A stretch of 64,000 bases of DNA from DSXH01 sp020724325 (GTDB taxonomy: Bacteria; Bacteroidota; Ignavibacteria; Ignavibacteriales; Melioribacteraceae): contig JBFLYW010000014.1 of the NCBI GenBank assembly GCA_040756515.1, positions 1 to 64,000 of the forward strand. Direction: 5' to 3'. The stretch's first letter is position 1. Each line of letters starts with the position of its first letter. Made by a program: the position numbers and the translations under genes. This document shows, piece by piece, positions 35,998-45,353 of the stretch. The notes below the pieces were generated by a model, which saw only the letters and a list, made by a program, of their open reading frames with translations, was not told where the DNA came from and did no database searches.

Positions 35998-36259
35998 AAA
36001 CTAATGTTAAACTTTTGTTAACTAAAATAGGTGATAAAGAAATAAATCGCACATATTAGTCGGTATCATTATTCAATGATACTACGCATATGTTAAAAGC
36101 CTTTGCCGCCTAATCACAAAAGCACAAAGAAAAATTTGAAACAGTTTCGCAAAAGAAGTTTATAACAATCTAAATAATTGATTGAATACTGGAATGGCGT
36201 TTCATTGCATTTCAGAACCTCTTTATTTAACTTGATAACCCGAAAATGTGGAGTAATTA

Positions 36260-39200
36260 ATGTTTAATTCACTTCTGAAGAAAATCTTTGGCGATAAAAA
36301 TGTACGTGTAACAAAGGATCTATGGCCTATTGTTGAAGAGATTAATGATCATTTTGAAAAACTTAAAGAGCTTTCCGATGATCAATTACGTGCAAAAACA
36401 ACAGAATTTAGAAATAAAATTTCTACCGAAACAGAAGACCTAAAAAATCAACTTAATGAAATTAAGATTCAGCTTCAGCAGGTTCAGTCTTCTGAAGAAA
36501 AACATACTTTGTATGATGAGATAGAACAGATTAATAACGAGTTAGATGAAAAGTATGAACAGATATTGAACGATTTACTGCCGGAAGCATTTGCAGTTGT
36601 AAAAGAAACCTGCCGCCGGCTTGTTGGAAAATCCTGGGATGTTGCCGGTACTAAAATAACATGGGATATGATCCCTTACGATGTTCAATTGATTGGCGGA
36701 ATTGTTCTGCATCAAGGTAAAATTGCTGAAATGGCAACCGGCGAAGGGAAAACACTTGTAGCCACACTTCCTATTTACTTAAATGCACTTACAGGAAGAG
36801 GCGTTCACATCGTAACTGTTAACGATTATCTTGCAAAACGTGACAGCGAATGGATGGGCGAGATTTTTAAGTATCATGGAATGACACTCGGCTGCATTTT
36901 AAATACAATGGATAGTCAGCAGCGTAAAGTAATTTACGGTTATGATATCACTTACGGAACTAATAATGAATTTGGTTTCGATTATTTACGCGATAATATG
37001 GCTGTTGAAAAAGAAAATTGCGTTCAACGCGGTCATAATTATGCAATAGTAGATGAAGTTGACTCGGTTCTTATAGACGAAGCAAGAACTCCTCTAATAA
37101 TTTCCGGACCCGTTGAAAAGACCGAACATAAGTATGACGATATGAAGCCCCGTATCGAACGGCTCTTCAGGAAACAATCTAATTTTGTTGCTTCAATAGT
37201 TAAAGAAGCAGAAGAACTTCTTAAAACAGATGATTCAAAGAATAGAGAAAAAGCCGGCGTATTACTGCTGAGAGCTCACAGAGGATTTCCGAAAAACAAA
37301 GCTCTGCTAAAATTATTTGCTGAACCTGAGTATAAAAAATTAATGCATCAGACAGAACTTGAATTCTTGAAAGAGAATGCCAAACGGATGCCGGAAATTG
37401 ATGAAGAACTTTACTTCGCAATTGAAGAGAGGAATAATCAAATTGATTTAACTGAAAAAGGACGTGAAGAATTGGCTTCTGGCTCTAGAGAAGGAAAAGA
37501 GTTTTTTGTACTTCCGGATTTGGGTACAGAAATAAGTAAAATTGAAAATGATAACACACTAACGGTAGAAGAAAAGCTTAGAAAGAAAGACGAACTTTAC
37601 CACATTTATACAGAAAGATCTGATGTTATTCATACACTCAACCAGCTTTTAAAAGCTTACAGCCTGTTCGAAAAAGATGTTGAATATGTAATAACAGAAG
37701 ATGGTAAAATTGCCATAGTTGATGAATTTACAGGTAGAATTTTACCCGGCAGAAGATATTCTGATGGTTTGCATCAGGCTATCGAAGCAAAAGAAAATGT
37801 TAAAGTAGAACGCGATACTCAAACATTAGCTTCTATTACGCTCCAAAATTATTTCCGTATGTATAAAAAACTTGCTGGCATGACCGGTACTGCAGAAACC
37901 GAAGAATCGGAATTTTACCAGATTTATAAATTAGAAGTAATTGTTATACCAACAAATAAACCGGTTATCCGTATAGATGAAGATGATGCTATTTTCAGAA
38001 CTAAGAGGGAAAAGTACAACGCAATTATTGATCAAATAAAAAACTTAAAAGAGGAAAGAAGACCTGTTCTAGTAGGAACAACAAGCGTTGAAGTTTCGGA
38101 AACTATTAGCAGAATGCTTAAGCGTCAGGGTGTTTCGCATAATGTTTTAAATGCAAAACAGCATCAGAGAGAAGCTGAAATTGTTGCTTTCGCCGGACAG
38201 CCTGGAGCGGTTACTATTGCAACTAATATGGCGGGTCGTGGTACGGATATTAAACTTGGCGCTGGAGTTATAGGTTCAGGCGGTCTTTATATTCTTGGAA
38301 CCGAACGTCATGAAGCAAGAAGAATTGACCGTCAATTAAGAGGTAGAGCCGGACGTCAAGGAGACCCGGGCTCATCAAAATTCTTTATCTCGCTCGAAGA
38401 TGATTTAATGCGGCTATTCAGCGGTGATCGAATTACAAATGTAATGGGAAGGCTTGGTATGGAAGAGGGTGAAGCAATTCAACATCCTCTAATTAGTAAA
38501 TCTGTAGAACGCGCTCAAAAGAAAGTTGAAGAAAATAACTTCGCAATTCGTAAGAGACTTCTTGAATTTGATAATGTAATGAACCAGCAGAGGGAAGTTA
38601 TTTATTTAAGAAGAAGACAGGCTCTGGAAGGCGAAAGATTAAAAGGAGAAATTTTAGAATTCCTTGAAGAGTTTATTGATACTGTTCTCGATAAATATTT
38701 TGAAGATGCAAATATTGAAAAAATCCATGATGAAATTCTTCAGTATCTGTTAGTCGATTTCAGAATTGAACCGGAAGCATTCGAAAAATTAGGCAAGGAT
38801 GGACTAAAAGAAACAATTTTTGAGGCGGCTAAGGATTTCTATAATAAAAAAGAAGAAATGATTGGCAATGAAATTATGTCGCGCCTGGAAAGATTTGCTG
38901 TGCTCTCTGTAATTGATGAAAAATGGAAAGAACATTTACGGGAAATGGACGATCTTAAAGAAGGCATCGGTTTGAGAGCTTATGGACAGAAAGACCCTCT
39001 GCTTGAATATAAAGGAGAAGCGTATAACTTATTTGTCCAACTGCTTGAACATATTAGAAACGAAGTTGTATCCTTCTGCTTTAAGTTTTGGCCTCAGGCA
39101 CCAGCAGAAGTTCAGGGAAGAAAATTAGCTCCTGCTCAAAGAATGAGAACTATTAAGGATACTACAGATAATCTTGGACTAAAAGCACAACCTCTAGAAG

Positions 39201-39322
39201 GTGAACGTGCTCATCGTGGAAAACAACAGCCAGTTAAGGTAGAACAAAAAGTGGGTAGAAACGACCCCTGCCCTTGCGGTAGTGGAAAAAAATACAAAAA
39301 TTGCCACGGTAATCTTTCTTAA
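36260..39322 (+). CDS. secA: preprotein translocase ATPase SecA
   Basis: The 1020-residue motor drives proteins through SecYEG. It has Walker A in MATGEGKTLVATLP (about 158-171), NDYLAKRDSEWMG, the DEAD-like IVDEVDSVLIDEARTPLIISG (about 261-281), DEFTGRILPGRRYSDGLHQAIEAKE, the motif IV-VI block TNMAGRGTDIKLG and RQLRGRAGRQGDPGSS, and a C-terminal zinc SEC-C motif CPCGSGKKYKNCH. It is longer than the E. coli protein because of extra helical segments near 40-85 and 290-440. GTGGAG precedes the ATG. Confidence 0.97.
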   Translation: MFNSLLKKIFGDKNVRVTKDLWPIVEEINDHFEKLKELSDDQLRAKTTEFRNKISTETEDLKNQLNEIKIQLQQVQSSEEKHTLYDEIEQINNELDEKYEQILNDLLPEAFAVVKETCRRLVGKSWDVAGTKITWDMIPYDVQLIGGIVLHQGKIAEMATGEGKTLVATLPIYLNALTGRGVHIVTVNDYLAKRDSEWMGEIFKYHGMTLGCILNTMDSQQRKVIYGYDITYGTNNEFGFDYLRDNMAVEKENCVQRGHNYAIVDEVDSVLIDEARTPLIISGPVEKTEHKYDDMKPRIERLFRKQSNFVASIVKEAEELLKTDDSKNREKAGVLLLRAHRGFPKNKALLKLFAEPEYKKLMHQTELEFLKENAKRMPEIDEELYFAIEERNNQIDLTEKGREELASGSREGKEFFVLPDLGTEISKIENDNTLTVEEKLRKKDELYHIYTERSDVIHTLNQLLKAYSLFEKDVEYVITEDGKIAIVDEFTGRILPGRRYSDGLHQAIEAKENVKVERDTQTLASITLQNYFRMYKKLAGMTGTAETEESEFYQIYKLEVIVIPTNKPVIRIDEDDAIFRTKREKYNAIIDQIKNLKEERRPVLVGTTSVEVSETISRMLKRQGVSHNVLNAKQHQREAEIVAFAGQPGAVTIATNMAGRGTDIKLGAGVIGSGGLYILGTERHEARRIDRQLRGRAGRQGDPGSSKFFISLEDDLMRLFSGDRITNVMGRLGMEEGEAIQHPLISKSVERAQKKVEENNFAIRKRLLEFDNVMNQQREVIYLRRRQALEGERLKGEILEFLEEFIDTVLDKYFEDANIEKIHDEILQYLLVDFRIEPEAFEKLGKDGLKETIFEAAKDFYNKKEEMIGNEIMSRLERFAVLSVIDEKWKEHLREMDDLKEGIGLRAYGQKDPLLEYKGEAYNLFVQLLEHIRNEVVSFCFKFWPQAPAEVQGRKLAPAQRMRTIKDTTDNLGLKAQPLEGERAHRGKQQPVKVEQKVGRNDPCPCGSGKKYKNCHGNLS

Positions 39323-39335
39323 CACCGAGGTTTGA

Positions 39336-39674
39336 ATGAAAAAAATTGAAGCTATAATCCGCCCTTTCAAATTGGATGAAGTTAAAGAAGCTCTTCTGGA
39401 AGCCGGTATAAGAGGAATGACAATTACAGAAGTTAGAGGTTACGGCAGACAAAAAGGTCATAAAGAAACTTATCGCGGCAGCGAATATCAAATTGAATTT
39501 GTTCCTAAAATAAAGATAGAAGTTGTAGTTGATGATTCCATTTCTGAAAAAGCAGTTGATGCAATTCTTTTAACAGCTAAAACCGGGCAGGTTGGCGACG
39601 GAAAAATTTTTATCTCCGATGTTTCCGATGTAATTAGAATAAGAACGGATGAATCCGGTCCAGAAGCATTGTAA
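39336..39674 (+). CDS. P-II family nitrogen regulator
   Basis: The 112-residue protein is a GlnB/GlnK-type PII signal protein: MKKIEAIIRPFKLDEVKEAL, the T-loop GRQKGHKETYRGSEYQIEFV with Tyr51 (the site uridylylated in enterics), and TGQVGDGKIFISDVSDVIRIR. It senses ATP/ADP and 2-oxoglutarate. It lies 13 bp after secA, probably in the same transcript, and close to glnE, its likely target. No uridylyltransferase (glnD) or ammonium transporter is in the window. Confidence 0.94.
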   Translation: MKKIEAIIRPFKLDEVKEALLEAGIRGMTITEVRGYGRQKGHKETYRGSEYQIEFVPKIKIEVVVDDSISEKAVDAILLTAKTGQVGDGKIFISDVSDVIRIRTDESGPEAL

Positions 39675-39738
39675 TCATTAATAATAGGTGAGCGTATAGA
39701 TCAATTTTACCGTCATTACTAATAAAATAAAAAATAAC

Positions 39739-42207
39739 ATGCCTACCACTAAAATATTTTTTGTCGCGCTTTCACTAGCTTCTCTACTTTTTTTAAATAG
39801 CTGCGGTATCTGGAGGGACTTTACTGCTTATTTCAATACATATTATAATGCCAAAACACTATTCGATAGGCTCGAAGAGCAAATTTTAAGTCACAAAAAA
39901 GATCCGTTTGAATTCAGAGAAGCTGCATCTCAGACAGGGCAGATGCCCGTTCAACAATATCAACCTCAACAGCAATTTCAGCAGCAGCAATTCCAACAGC
40001 AGCAATTCCAACAGCAGCAATTCCAGAATTTTGAGCAAAGTATTAGTACTCAGCAGTTCCCCTCGCAAAGAAGCGCTGTTCCGGCTATGTCCTTAATTCA
40101 AATTAAACAGGAACTGACAAAAGTAATTGAGAAGTGTTCCAGAATACTCCAGTTCCATAAAGAATCTTCTTATGTTGATGATGCTCTCTTTATTACCGGT
40201 AAAGCTTTTTATTATCAGCAGGAATATGCCAGTGCACAAAGAAAATTTTTAGAGCTTGCTGCTATTCAAAAGTCAGATTATCATTTCGAAAGTAAATTAT
40301 GGCTTGCAAAAACATATTTACAGTTAAGAAGCTTTGAGGAAGGACTTGCTTTAATTGATGAGGTAAAGAATGATGCTATAATGGCTAATGAAGAAAAATT
40401 ATTGATTGATGCCTCTATTACTTTAATAGGATTTTATCTTTTTAGAGAAGAAAACGGCAAAGCTATTGAGGAATGTATTTGGCTTCTGAATAAAATTGAT
40501 GACGAAGAAATCAGCGCATTAATATCATTTCAACTGGGCAGAATCAATCTAAAAATTGGCAATGAGGAAAATGCATTGAAAGCTTTTGCTTCTGTGCTGA
40601 ATTATTCACCAACATTCGAAATTGAATTTGAAAGCAGAATTGAACACGCCAGACTTCTAAAGAGAATTGGAAAAATTGATGAAAGTGAAGCAGAATTAGC
40701 TGCTTTAAGAGACAGAGGTAAGTTTAACACTCAATTAGACCGCATTCTGGTTGAATTAGGACAGGTTTATTTTGATAAAAATGAGTTTGAGAAAGCCGTT
40801 AAAATTTTTAAGGAAGTAGATTCAACTTACAAATTCAGTCCTTCTTCTGGAATGGCAAGTTTCAAACTAGGTGAAATCTACGAACGCCATTATAGAGATT
40901 ACGACAGCTCTTTCAAATATTATAATAAAGCAACATCATCTTTTGTGGATCGTGATATAAAAACCAAAGCAAATGATCGTTCAAGAAACTTTGACCGCTA
41001 CTTCAATCTAAAAAAATCCATTGGAGAGCTTAACAAACAAGTAATTTATATAACTCAACCGGGAGAATTTTTGCAGGATTCTATCGACTATGATATTGCG
41101 TTTAAGGAATTTACTGAAGAAAACCGGAGAAAGTCTGAATTGCTGCAAGCAAGTCTTCAAACACAACAGGTTAGTTTTGAGCAAAGACAGATACCACAGC
41201 AGAACCAGCAGCAGGATTTACAAAATCAGAGCAAGCAAAAAGAAAAAGTTACACTTGCTATGTTGATATCTCAAGGAAAAGTACAGAAACCAGTGCGTCC
41301 TCAAATTTCCATTGATTCTCTTGGCACTTTGCTCTCACAGAATTATTATAATCTCGGTAGCCACTTTTACTCCGAAATGGAAGTGCCCGATTCAGCATAT
41401 TTTTATTTCAAACTTATTCTTGACGAGTATCCCAAAAAAGCTAATAGAGCTCAAACACTTTTTGCTCTTGGTACTTTCTACGAAACAAATAATGAAAAAC
41501 AAAAATCCGATAGTCTTTATAAAATTATTTTTGAGGAATTTCCTAAATCCAATCTTTATGAAGCAGCAGGTAAAAAGTTGGGACTCATAAAAGAAGAAGT
41601 TAAAAAGTCCGTAGTAACTACCGTTGATCCGGCTGAGCCGCTTTATGTTGCTGCTGAAGAAAAATATTATAGTAAAGAATTTCGGAACGCAATTAATGCA
41701 TTCAGACAAATTTATTTGAATCACCCCCAATCTTCTTTTGCACCTAAGTCAATTTTTTATATCGGGCTGATACATGAAGAATTAAAGGAATATGATTCTT
41801 CCGCTTTTTATTACGGAATTTTATCTTCTAAAGAATATGCAGCAACTCCTTTAGGTAAAGCTGTTTTTGCAAAATATTCCGAATACAAAAATGAAAAGGA
41901 TCGCCTGGAAAAAGAGGAACAAGCAAAATTCGAAATTGATGATCATAAAAAAATGAACGAGTTGAAACCAATCGGCAAAGATTCTGCAACTGTAATACAA
42001 AAGGAAGTTATTCTCCCCGGCGAGAAAGATGAAATGCTTAATAAGAAAATGCACTTGGATTCTCTAAGAACAAAAACAGAAATTAAAACACAGCCGGATT
42101 CACTAATTCAAAAACCCGATACTCTGATTAGAAAAACCGCAAATAAATTAAAAACTGATTCCATAAAGGTTAGAGCAGATTCACTAAAAAAGAAGATTAC
42201 TGATTAG
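39739..42207 (+). CDS. TPR lipoprotein, PorW/SprE-like (T9SS-associated)
   Basis: The 822-residue protein starts with a lipoprotein signal (MPTTKIFFVALSLASLLFLN followed by SC, lipid Cys22). Then comes GIWRDFTAYFNTYYNAKTLFD, closely recalling the N-terminus of SprE/PorW, which links the T9SS energy module to its outer-membrane part. Multiple TPR repeats follow from about 130 to 700. A glutamine-rich stretch (residues 72-100) is made of short tandem copies. The C-terminus is charged and coiled-coil-like. The T9SS cargo in this window supports the assignment; direct orthology is unproven. Confidence 0.7.
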   Translation: MPTTKIFFVALSLASLLFLNSCGIWRDFTAYFNTYYNAKTLFDRLEEQILSHKKDPFEFREAASQTGQMPVQQYQPQQQFQQQQFQQQQFQQQQFQNFEQSISTQQFPSQRSAVPAMSLIQIKQELTKVIEKCSRILQFHKESSYVDDALFITGKAFYYQQEYASAQRKFLELAAIQKSDYHFESKLWLAKTYLQLRSFEEGLALIDEVKNDAIMANEEKLLIDASITLIGFYLFREENGKAIEECIWLLNKIDDEEISALISFQLGRINLKIGNEENALKAFASVLNYSPTFEIEFESRIEHARLLKRIGKIDESEAELAALRDRGKFNTQLDRILVELGQVYFDKNEFEKAVKIFKEVDSTYKFSPSSGMASFKLGEIYERHYRDYDSSFKYYNKATSSFVDRDIKTKANDRSRNFDRYFNLKKSIGELNKQVIYITQPGEFLQDSIDYDIAFKEFTEENRRKSELLQASLQTQQVSFEQRQIPQQNQQQDLQNQSKQKEKVTLAMLISQGKVQKPVRPQISIDSLGTLLSQNYYNLGSHFYSEMEVPDSAYFYFKLILDEYPKKANRAQTLFALGTFYETNNEKQKSDSLYKIIFEEFPKSNLYEAAGKKLGLIKEEVKKSVVTTVDPAEPLYVAAEEKYYSKEFRNAINAFRQIYLNHPQSSFAPKSIFYIGLIHEELKEYDSSAFYYGILSSKEYAATPLGKAVFAKYSEYKNEKDRLEKEEQAKFEIDDHKKMNELKPIGKDSATVIQKEVILPGEKDEMLNKKMHLDSLRTKTEIKTQPDSLIQKPDTLIRKTANKLKTDSIKVRADSLKKKITD
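39958..40029 (+). repeat. in-frame Gln-rich tandem repeat
   Basis: Inside the TPR lipoprotein gene, 15-bp units coding Gln-Phe-Gln-Gln-Gln recur in tandem about four times, nearly identical at DNA level. Units of 15 bp keep the frame, so slippage would lengthen or shorten the linker without killing the gene. Confidence 0.75.
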
Positions 42208-42229
42208 TACTCCATCATATCCTCTAAAA

Positions 42230-42886
42230 ATGAATCGTAGAAAAGTTTTGGAATTAATTGAACTTGGAGAAAGTTTAAGTGTGGAATTTAAACAACGATT
42301 CTCTACCCACGAAAAAATTGCTAAAAGTATAATTTCATTTGCAAATACTTGCGGTGGTTATCTACTAATAGGCATTGATGACGATAAATCCATTTACGGA
42401 ATCCAAAGCGAGAAAAGTGATTCTGAATTAGTTCGGGAGACTGCAGAAAAATATTGTGAGCCGCCTGTAGTATGCAATATTTACTCTTATGAAATTGATA
42501 ATAGTGAAGTTATGGTTGTAGAAATTCCTGAGTCGGAATTCAAACCTCATAGAATACAGGATTATAAATCAAAAATTGACCCTAACACTGCTCAAGTATA
42601 TGTGAGGGTTAATGATAAAAGTGTATTAGCAAGCAAGGAAATGATAAAATTGATGCAAACACGCCAATCCAATAAATCGCTTGTTAATTATTCTGTCGGT
42701 AAGAATGAAAAAATTGTTTTCGACTTCCTCGAAAAAAATGAGAAGATTTCTGTTAAGGAATTAAGTAAGATTGCAAATATTTCTGATAGACGTGCGTCCA
42801 GAACATTAATAAAACTTGTTAGAGCAAATCTACTTCTTATACATGTTAAAGAAAATGGGGAGAATTATTTTACTGCTGTAATATGA
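42230..42886 (+). CDS. AlbA_2/Schlafen-domain HTH regulator
   Basis: The 218-residue protein has the Schlafen AlbA_2 domain: ESLSVEFKQRFSTHEKIAKS, then IISFANTCGGYLLIGIDDDKSIYGI (33-57), and the CEPPVVCNIY to VRVNDKSVLAS region. It ends in a winged-helix-like domain (EKISVKELSKIANISDRRASRTLIKLVRANLL, about 167-198). Such proteins are usually transcription regulators or act in nucleic-acid metabolism. It begins 22 bp after the TPR lipoprotein gene. The target is unknown. Confidence 0.8.
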   Translation: MNRRKVLELIELGESLSVEFKQRFSTHEKIAKSIISFANTCGGYLLIGIDDDKSIYGIQSEKSDSELVRETAEKYCEPPVVCNIYSYEIDNSEVMVVEIPESEFKPHRIQDYKSKIDPNTAQVYVRVNDKSVLASKEMIKLMQTRQSNKSLVNYSVGKNEKIVFDFLEKNEKISVKELSKIANISDRRASRTLIKLVRANLLLIHVKENGENYFTAVI

Positions 42887-42928
42887 TTGTAAATACTACC
42901 TGTAAACCCTTCTTGTATTTATAAATAG

Positions 42929-43006
42929 ATTCTTAGAAAAACTGAAATAATACTTTCGCAGAATTATCCAAATCCATTTAATCCAACGACAAAAATTAGA
43001 CAGTAG
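42929..43006 (+). pseudogene. relic of a T9SS C-terminal sorting domain
   Basis: The frame ILRKTEIILSQNYPNPFNPT followed by TKIRQ runs from just after an in-frame stop at 42926 to a TAG at 43004. QNYPNPFNPTTKIR is the hallmark opening of the T9SS type A sorting domain. The similarity ends exactly where a GTAGAGACG palindrome starts (43003), and no gene body exists upstream. Confidence 0.75.
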
Positions 43007-43096
43007 AGACGTTCCATGGAACGTCTCTACTACTTTTGAACGTCTCTACTATTGAACGTCTCTATCAAGAGATGTTCCATTGAACGTCTTTACCAA
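43003..43096. repeat. GTAGAGACG-type palindromes
   Basis: 43003-43030 is a perfect 28-bp palindrome (GTAGAGACGTTCCA with its exact complement). It is followed by partial arms TTGAACGTCTCTACT (about 43036), TTGAACGTCTCTATC (about 43053) and GATGTTCCATTGAACGTCTTTACC to about 43094. It belongs to the same family as the clusters at 11.2-11.8 kb, with a different core (TTCCATGGAA instead of TGCATGCA). Confidence 0.85.
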
Positions 43097-43125
43097 GCTC
43101 AAATGGCACATTATTAAATAAATTT

Positions 43126-43668
43126 TCATTTTGTTTCGAAAACTCTTCTTAAATCAAAAACGGCTACACCATAAGCAACGGCAACATTTAATGACTGTTT
43201 AATTCCATACTGCGGAATCTCAATTGAAAAATCACATAGTTCAATTAATTCCTGTGATACACCGGAAATTTCGTTCCCTACAATCAGACAAAGAGGGAAA
43301 TCGGATTTAGAAACAGCGCAATATGAAATGCTTTTATCAGTCAATTCCAGAGCGCAGACTTTTATTCCGTTACTCTTCAACGATGTGATTACTTTTATGG
43401 GATCTTTTATGTATTCCCAGTTAACACTATTCTGAGAGCCAAGTGCTGTTTTAATTACTTCTTTCTTTTCGGGTGTAGGTGTGTAACCGCATAAAAATAA
43501 TTTTTCAATCATTACACCATCGGATGTTCTAAAAATAGAGCCTACATTATAACAGCTTCTTATGCTATTCAATAGAACATAAACCGGCATTCTTTTAATA
43601 TTATCTAATTTTTCAATCGATGCTCTTTTGTAGGAAATCTCTTCATGCGATAGCTTTTTCATTTTCAA
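43126..43668 (-). CDS. TrmH/SpoU-family RNA methyltransferase
   Basis: The 180-residue protein has the SPOUT methyltransferase motifs: motif 1 NSIRSCYNVGSIFRTSDGV (34-52), motif 2 LCLIVGNEISGVSQELIELCD and motif 3 IEIPQYGIKQSLNVAVAYGVAVFDL. Such enzymes 2'-O-methylate tRNA or rRNA riboses. It lacks the N-terminal substrate-binding domain of RlmB, so it is closer to single-domain TrmL/TrmH types. It is the last gene of a minus-strand group with the SMR exporter and GerMN lipoprotein. Confidence 0.87.
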   Translation of the reverse strand: MKMKKLSHEEISYKRASIEKLDNIKRMPVYVLLNSIRSCYNVGSIFRTSDGVMIEKLFLCGYTPTPEKKEVIKTALGSQNSVNWEYIKDPIKVITSLKSNGIKVCALELTDKSISYCAVSKSDFPLCLIVGNEISGVSQELIELCDFSIEIPQYGIKQSLNVAVAYGVAVFDLRRVFETK

Positions 43669-43670
43669 TT

Positions 43671-43997
43671 CTATGAAGTCGTTTTATATGTAATTTTTAG
43701 TCCTATAATCCCTACAACAATTAAGAAAATAAAAAATATTCTTATCAGCTCTTTCGGCTCATTAAAAAATAAAATTCCGTACAATGCAGTTCCAGCCGCT
43801 CCAATTCCAGTCCACACAGCATATGCAGTTCCTATCGGAAGAGTTTTAACACCCATTGATAGAAACAGATAGCTTAAAATCATTGTAATAACAGTAAAAA
43901 TGGTTGGTTCTAATTTTGTAAAGCCGTGACTGTATTTTAAACCGACAGCCCAGGATATTTCAAAGACGGAAGCAATAAGAATGTAAATCCATGCCAT
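43671..43997 (-). CDS. SMR-family exporter (SugE/Gdx-like)
   Basis: The 108-residue protein has four membrane helices and SMR hallmarks: MAWIYILIASVFEISWAVGLKYSHGF with the membrane Glu at position 13, and LPIGTAYAVWTGIGAAGTALYG (about 53-74), typical of the SugE/guanidinium-exporter branch. Guanidinium export is the known role of Gdx proteins. No guanidine riboswitch fits in the 21 bp before the start, and the gene probably shares a transcript with the GerMN gene upstream. Confidence 0.85.
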   Translation of the reverse strand: MAWIYILIASVFEISWAVGLKYSHGFTKLEPTIFTVITMILSYLFLSMGVKTLPIGTAYAVWTGIGAAGTALYGILFFNEPKELIRIFFIFLIVVGIIGLKITYKTTS

Positions 43998-44018
43998 AAA
44001 TAAATTCTTACTAAATTG

Positions 44019-44522
44019 TTAAAAAGTAGCGCCGGCAACATCCAGATACTTTTCAAAAGTTTGGTTATTAATAAACAGATTAATTTTTCTATACTCTGTA
44101 AATTGCTTAAGTGTTTCATAAATCTGCTCTTTTATTCGGGCAATATCGCACGAGCCAGAAATATTAAAATCACCTCGCAAATAAACATCAGCAATCCCAT
44201 TAGCAATTGTAACCTGTATTAACATCAAAGCGGGACCGCGGACAAAATTCTGAAGTTTACTTGTCGATTTGAATGCAATTAGTTCATTTAATGTAGATTC
44301 AAGAACAGAATTTTCTGCATTTACTGTTATTTCTTTAGGTACAAGAACATCATTGCAGCCGATTAATTTCCCGCTAAGTTCTGTCCCTTCTAATGCTACA
44401 AGATAAATTTTGACATCTTGCGTTATTACTTTGTCTGAAGAATCACTCTTACTACAGCTAATAATTAATGCAGATGTTATTAAAATCAAGAACAATAAAA
44501 ATTTTTTAAGGACATTAACCAT
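44019..44522 (-). CDS. GerMN-domain lipoprotein
   Basis: The 167-residue protein has a lipoprotein signal (FLLFLILITSALIISC, lipid Cys about 23). It is followed by a GerMN-like domain: KIYLVALEG, STLNELIAF, VTIANGIADVYLRGDFNISGSCDIARIKEQIYETLKQFTEY and INLFINNQTF. In other bacteria GerMN domains occur in lipoproteins of the spore or cell envelope. No function is known here. It is the first gene of a three-gene minus-strand group. Confidence 0.65.
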   Translation of the reverse strand: MVNVLKKFLLFLILITSALIISCSKSDSSDKVITQDVKIYLVALEGTELSGKLIGCNDVLVPKEITVNAENSVLESTLNELIAFKSTSKLQNFVRGPALMLIQVTIANGIADVYLRGDFNISGSCDIARIKEQIYETLKQFTEYRKINLFINNQTFEKYLDVAGATF

Positions 44523-44639
44523 TTATAATTTCCCTTTTCAATTTGATTGTTTTGAAAATTCTGTTTGAAAGATAAGGAAAGATTTTTATTTAAGCACTTC
44601 AAAGTATGCTGCATCTGAGACGAATGAACTTAACACATT

Positions 44640-45135
44640 GGTTCTCAAACCTTCGATATTAATCCCAGGTTTGTACAGGCGAATATCTTTTCATGATTCG
44701 GGGAAAATATATGACAGTTTCTGAAAACCAATCTATTTTGGTAGAGAACTCTAAAAAATTCAGGAATGTCATTCGGTTCAGAATGACAGAACACTTTCTG
44801 CTCTGTCATTCTGAAGGAATACCGACGCAGTCGGTATGACTGAAGAATCAACAACCTTGAAGGTCTTCAGGAATTAATAAACAACTCTTGACCTTCAAGG
44901 TTTAGGTTGTGCTCTCTGAATAATTCAGAAATGTCATTTCGAATCCCACAAAGCGGAATGAGAAACTAGGCATAGATTCTTCACCTCACTTCGTTCGGTT
45001 CAGAATGACAGTACGCTTTCTACTTTGTCATTCTGAGGAGCGGAGCGACGAAGAAAAGTCATTTCGAAGGAGCGAAGTGACTGAGAAACGTCACTTCGAA
45101 GGAGCAAAGCGAAAGAAAAATGTCATTCCGATCCC
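44640..45135. repeat. field of short interspersed repeats
   Basis: Between the GerMN gene and the next gene (44523-45353) no protein gene is supported. The stretch is packed with GTCATTCTGA/GTCATTTCGA units in both orientations. They include a tandem run of 31-32 nt units at 45027, 45058 and 45090 followed by a partial one at 45122 (each GTCAxTxxGA-GGAGC). Also present are ATACCGACGCAGTCGGTAT (44830-44848) and two CCTTGAAGGT/CCTTCAAGG copies (about 44862 and 44890). A related copy lies at 2517-2570. Confidence 0.75.
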
Positions 45136-45353
45136 AAAAAATAAGAATCCAAATGACAAACGATATTTCCCAGAGGTTTCTTGGTACTTATTCCGCTTAA
45201 TTATTTTTGATCAAACTAATGCTAATAATAGTTATAGATACGGTTGGTTATGCTTTAGATGTTTTTAAGAAAAGAAATTGTCAAGTAAATAACACGCATG
45301 CAAACAGTATAATAAAAATATCAATCAGCGTTGCGGAAGAGAAAAAAGATTTA

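Noticed and set aside
36001..36259. Gene between glnE and secA
   Set aside because: The stretch is AT-rich with no coding frame; it probably holds only the two divergent promoters.
39886..40096. Leu- or Ser/Asn-rich frames opposite and beside the Gln repeat
   Set aside because: They are shadows of the CAGCAATTC-type tandem repeat in the PorW-like gene.
43998..44018. Guanidine riboswitch upstream of the SMR gene
   Set aside because: Only 21 bp separate it from the upstream gene, too short for any guanidine riboswitch class.
45027..45135. Possible CRISPR array
   Set aside because: Units of 31-32 nt stand directly in tandem without unique spacers, and no cas gene is in the window.
45005..45268. 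Frames through the repeat field at 45.0-45.5 kb
   Set aside because: They consist of repeat translations (SEERSDEEKS type) with no homology; the real gene lies on the minus strand from 45354.
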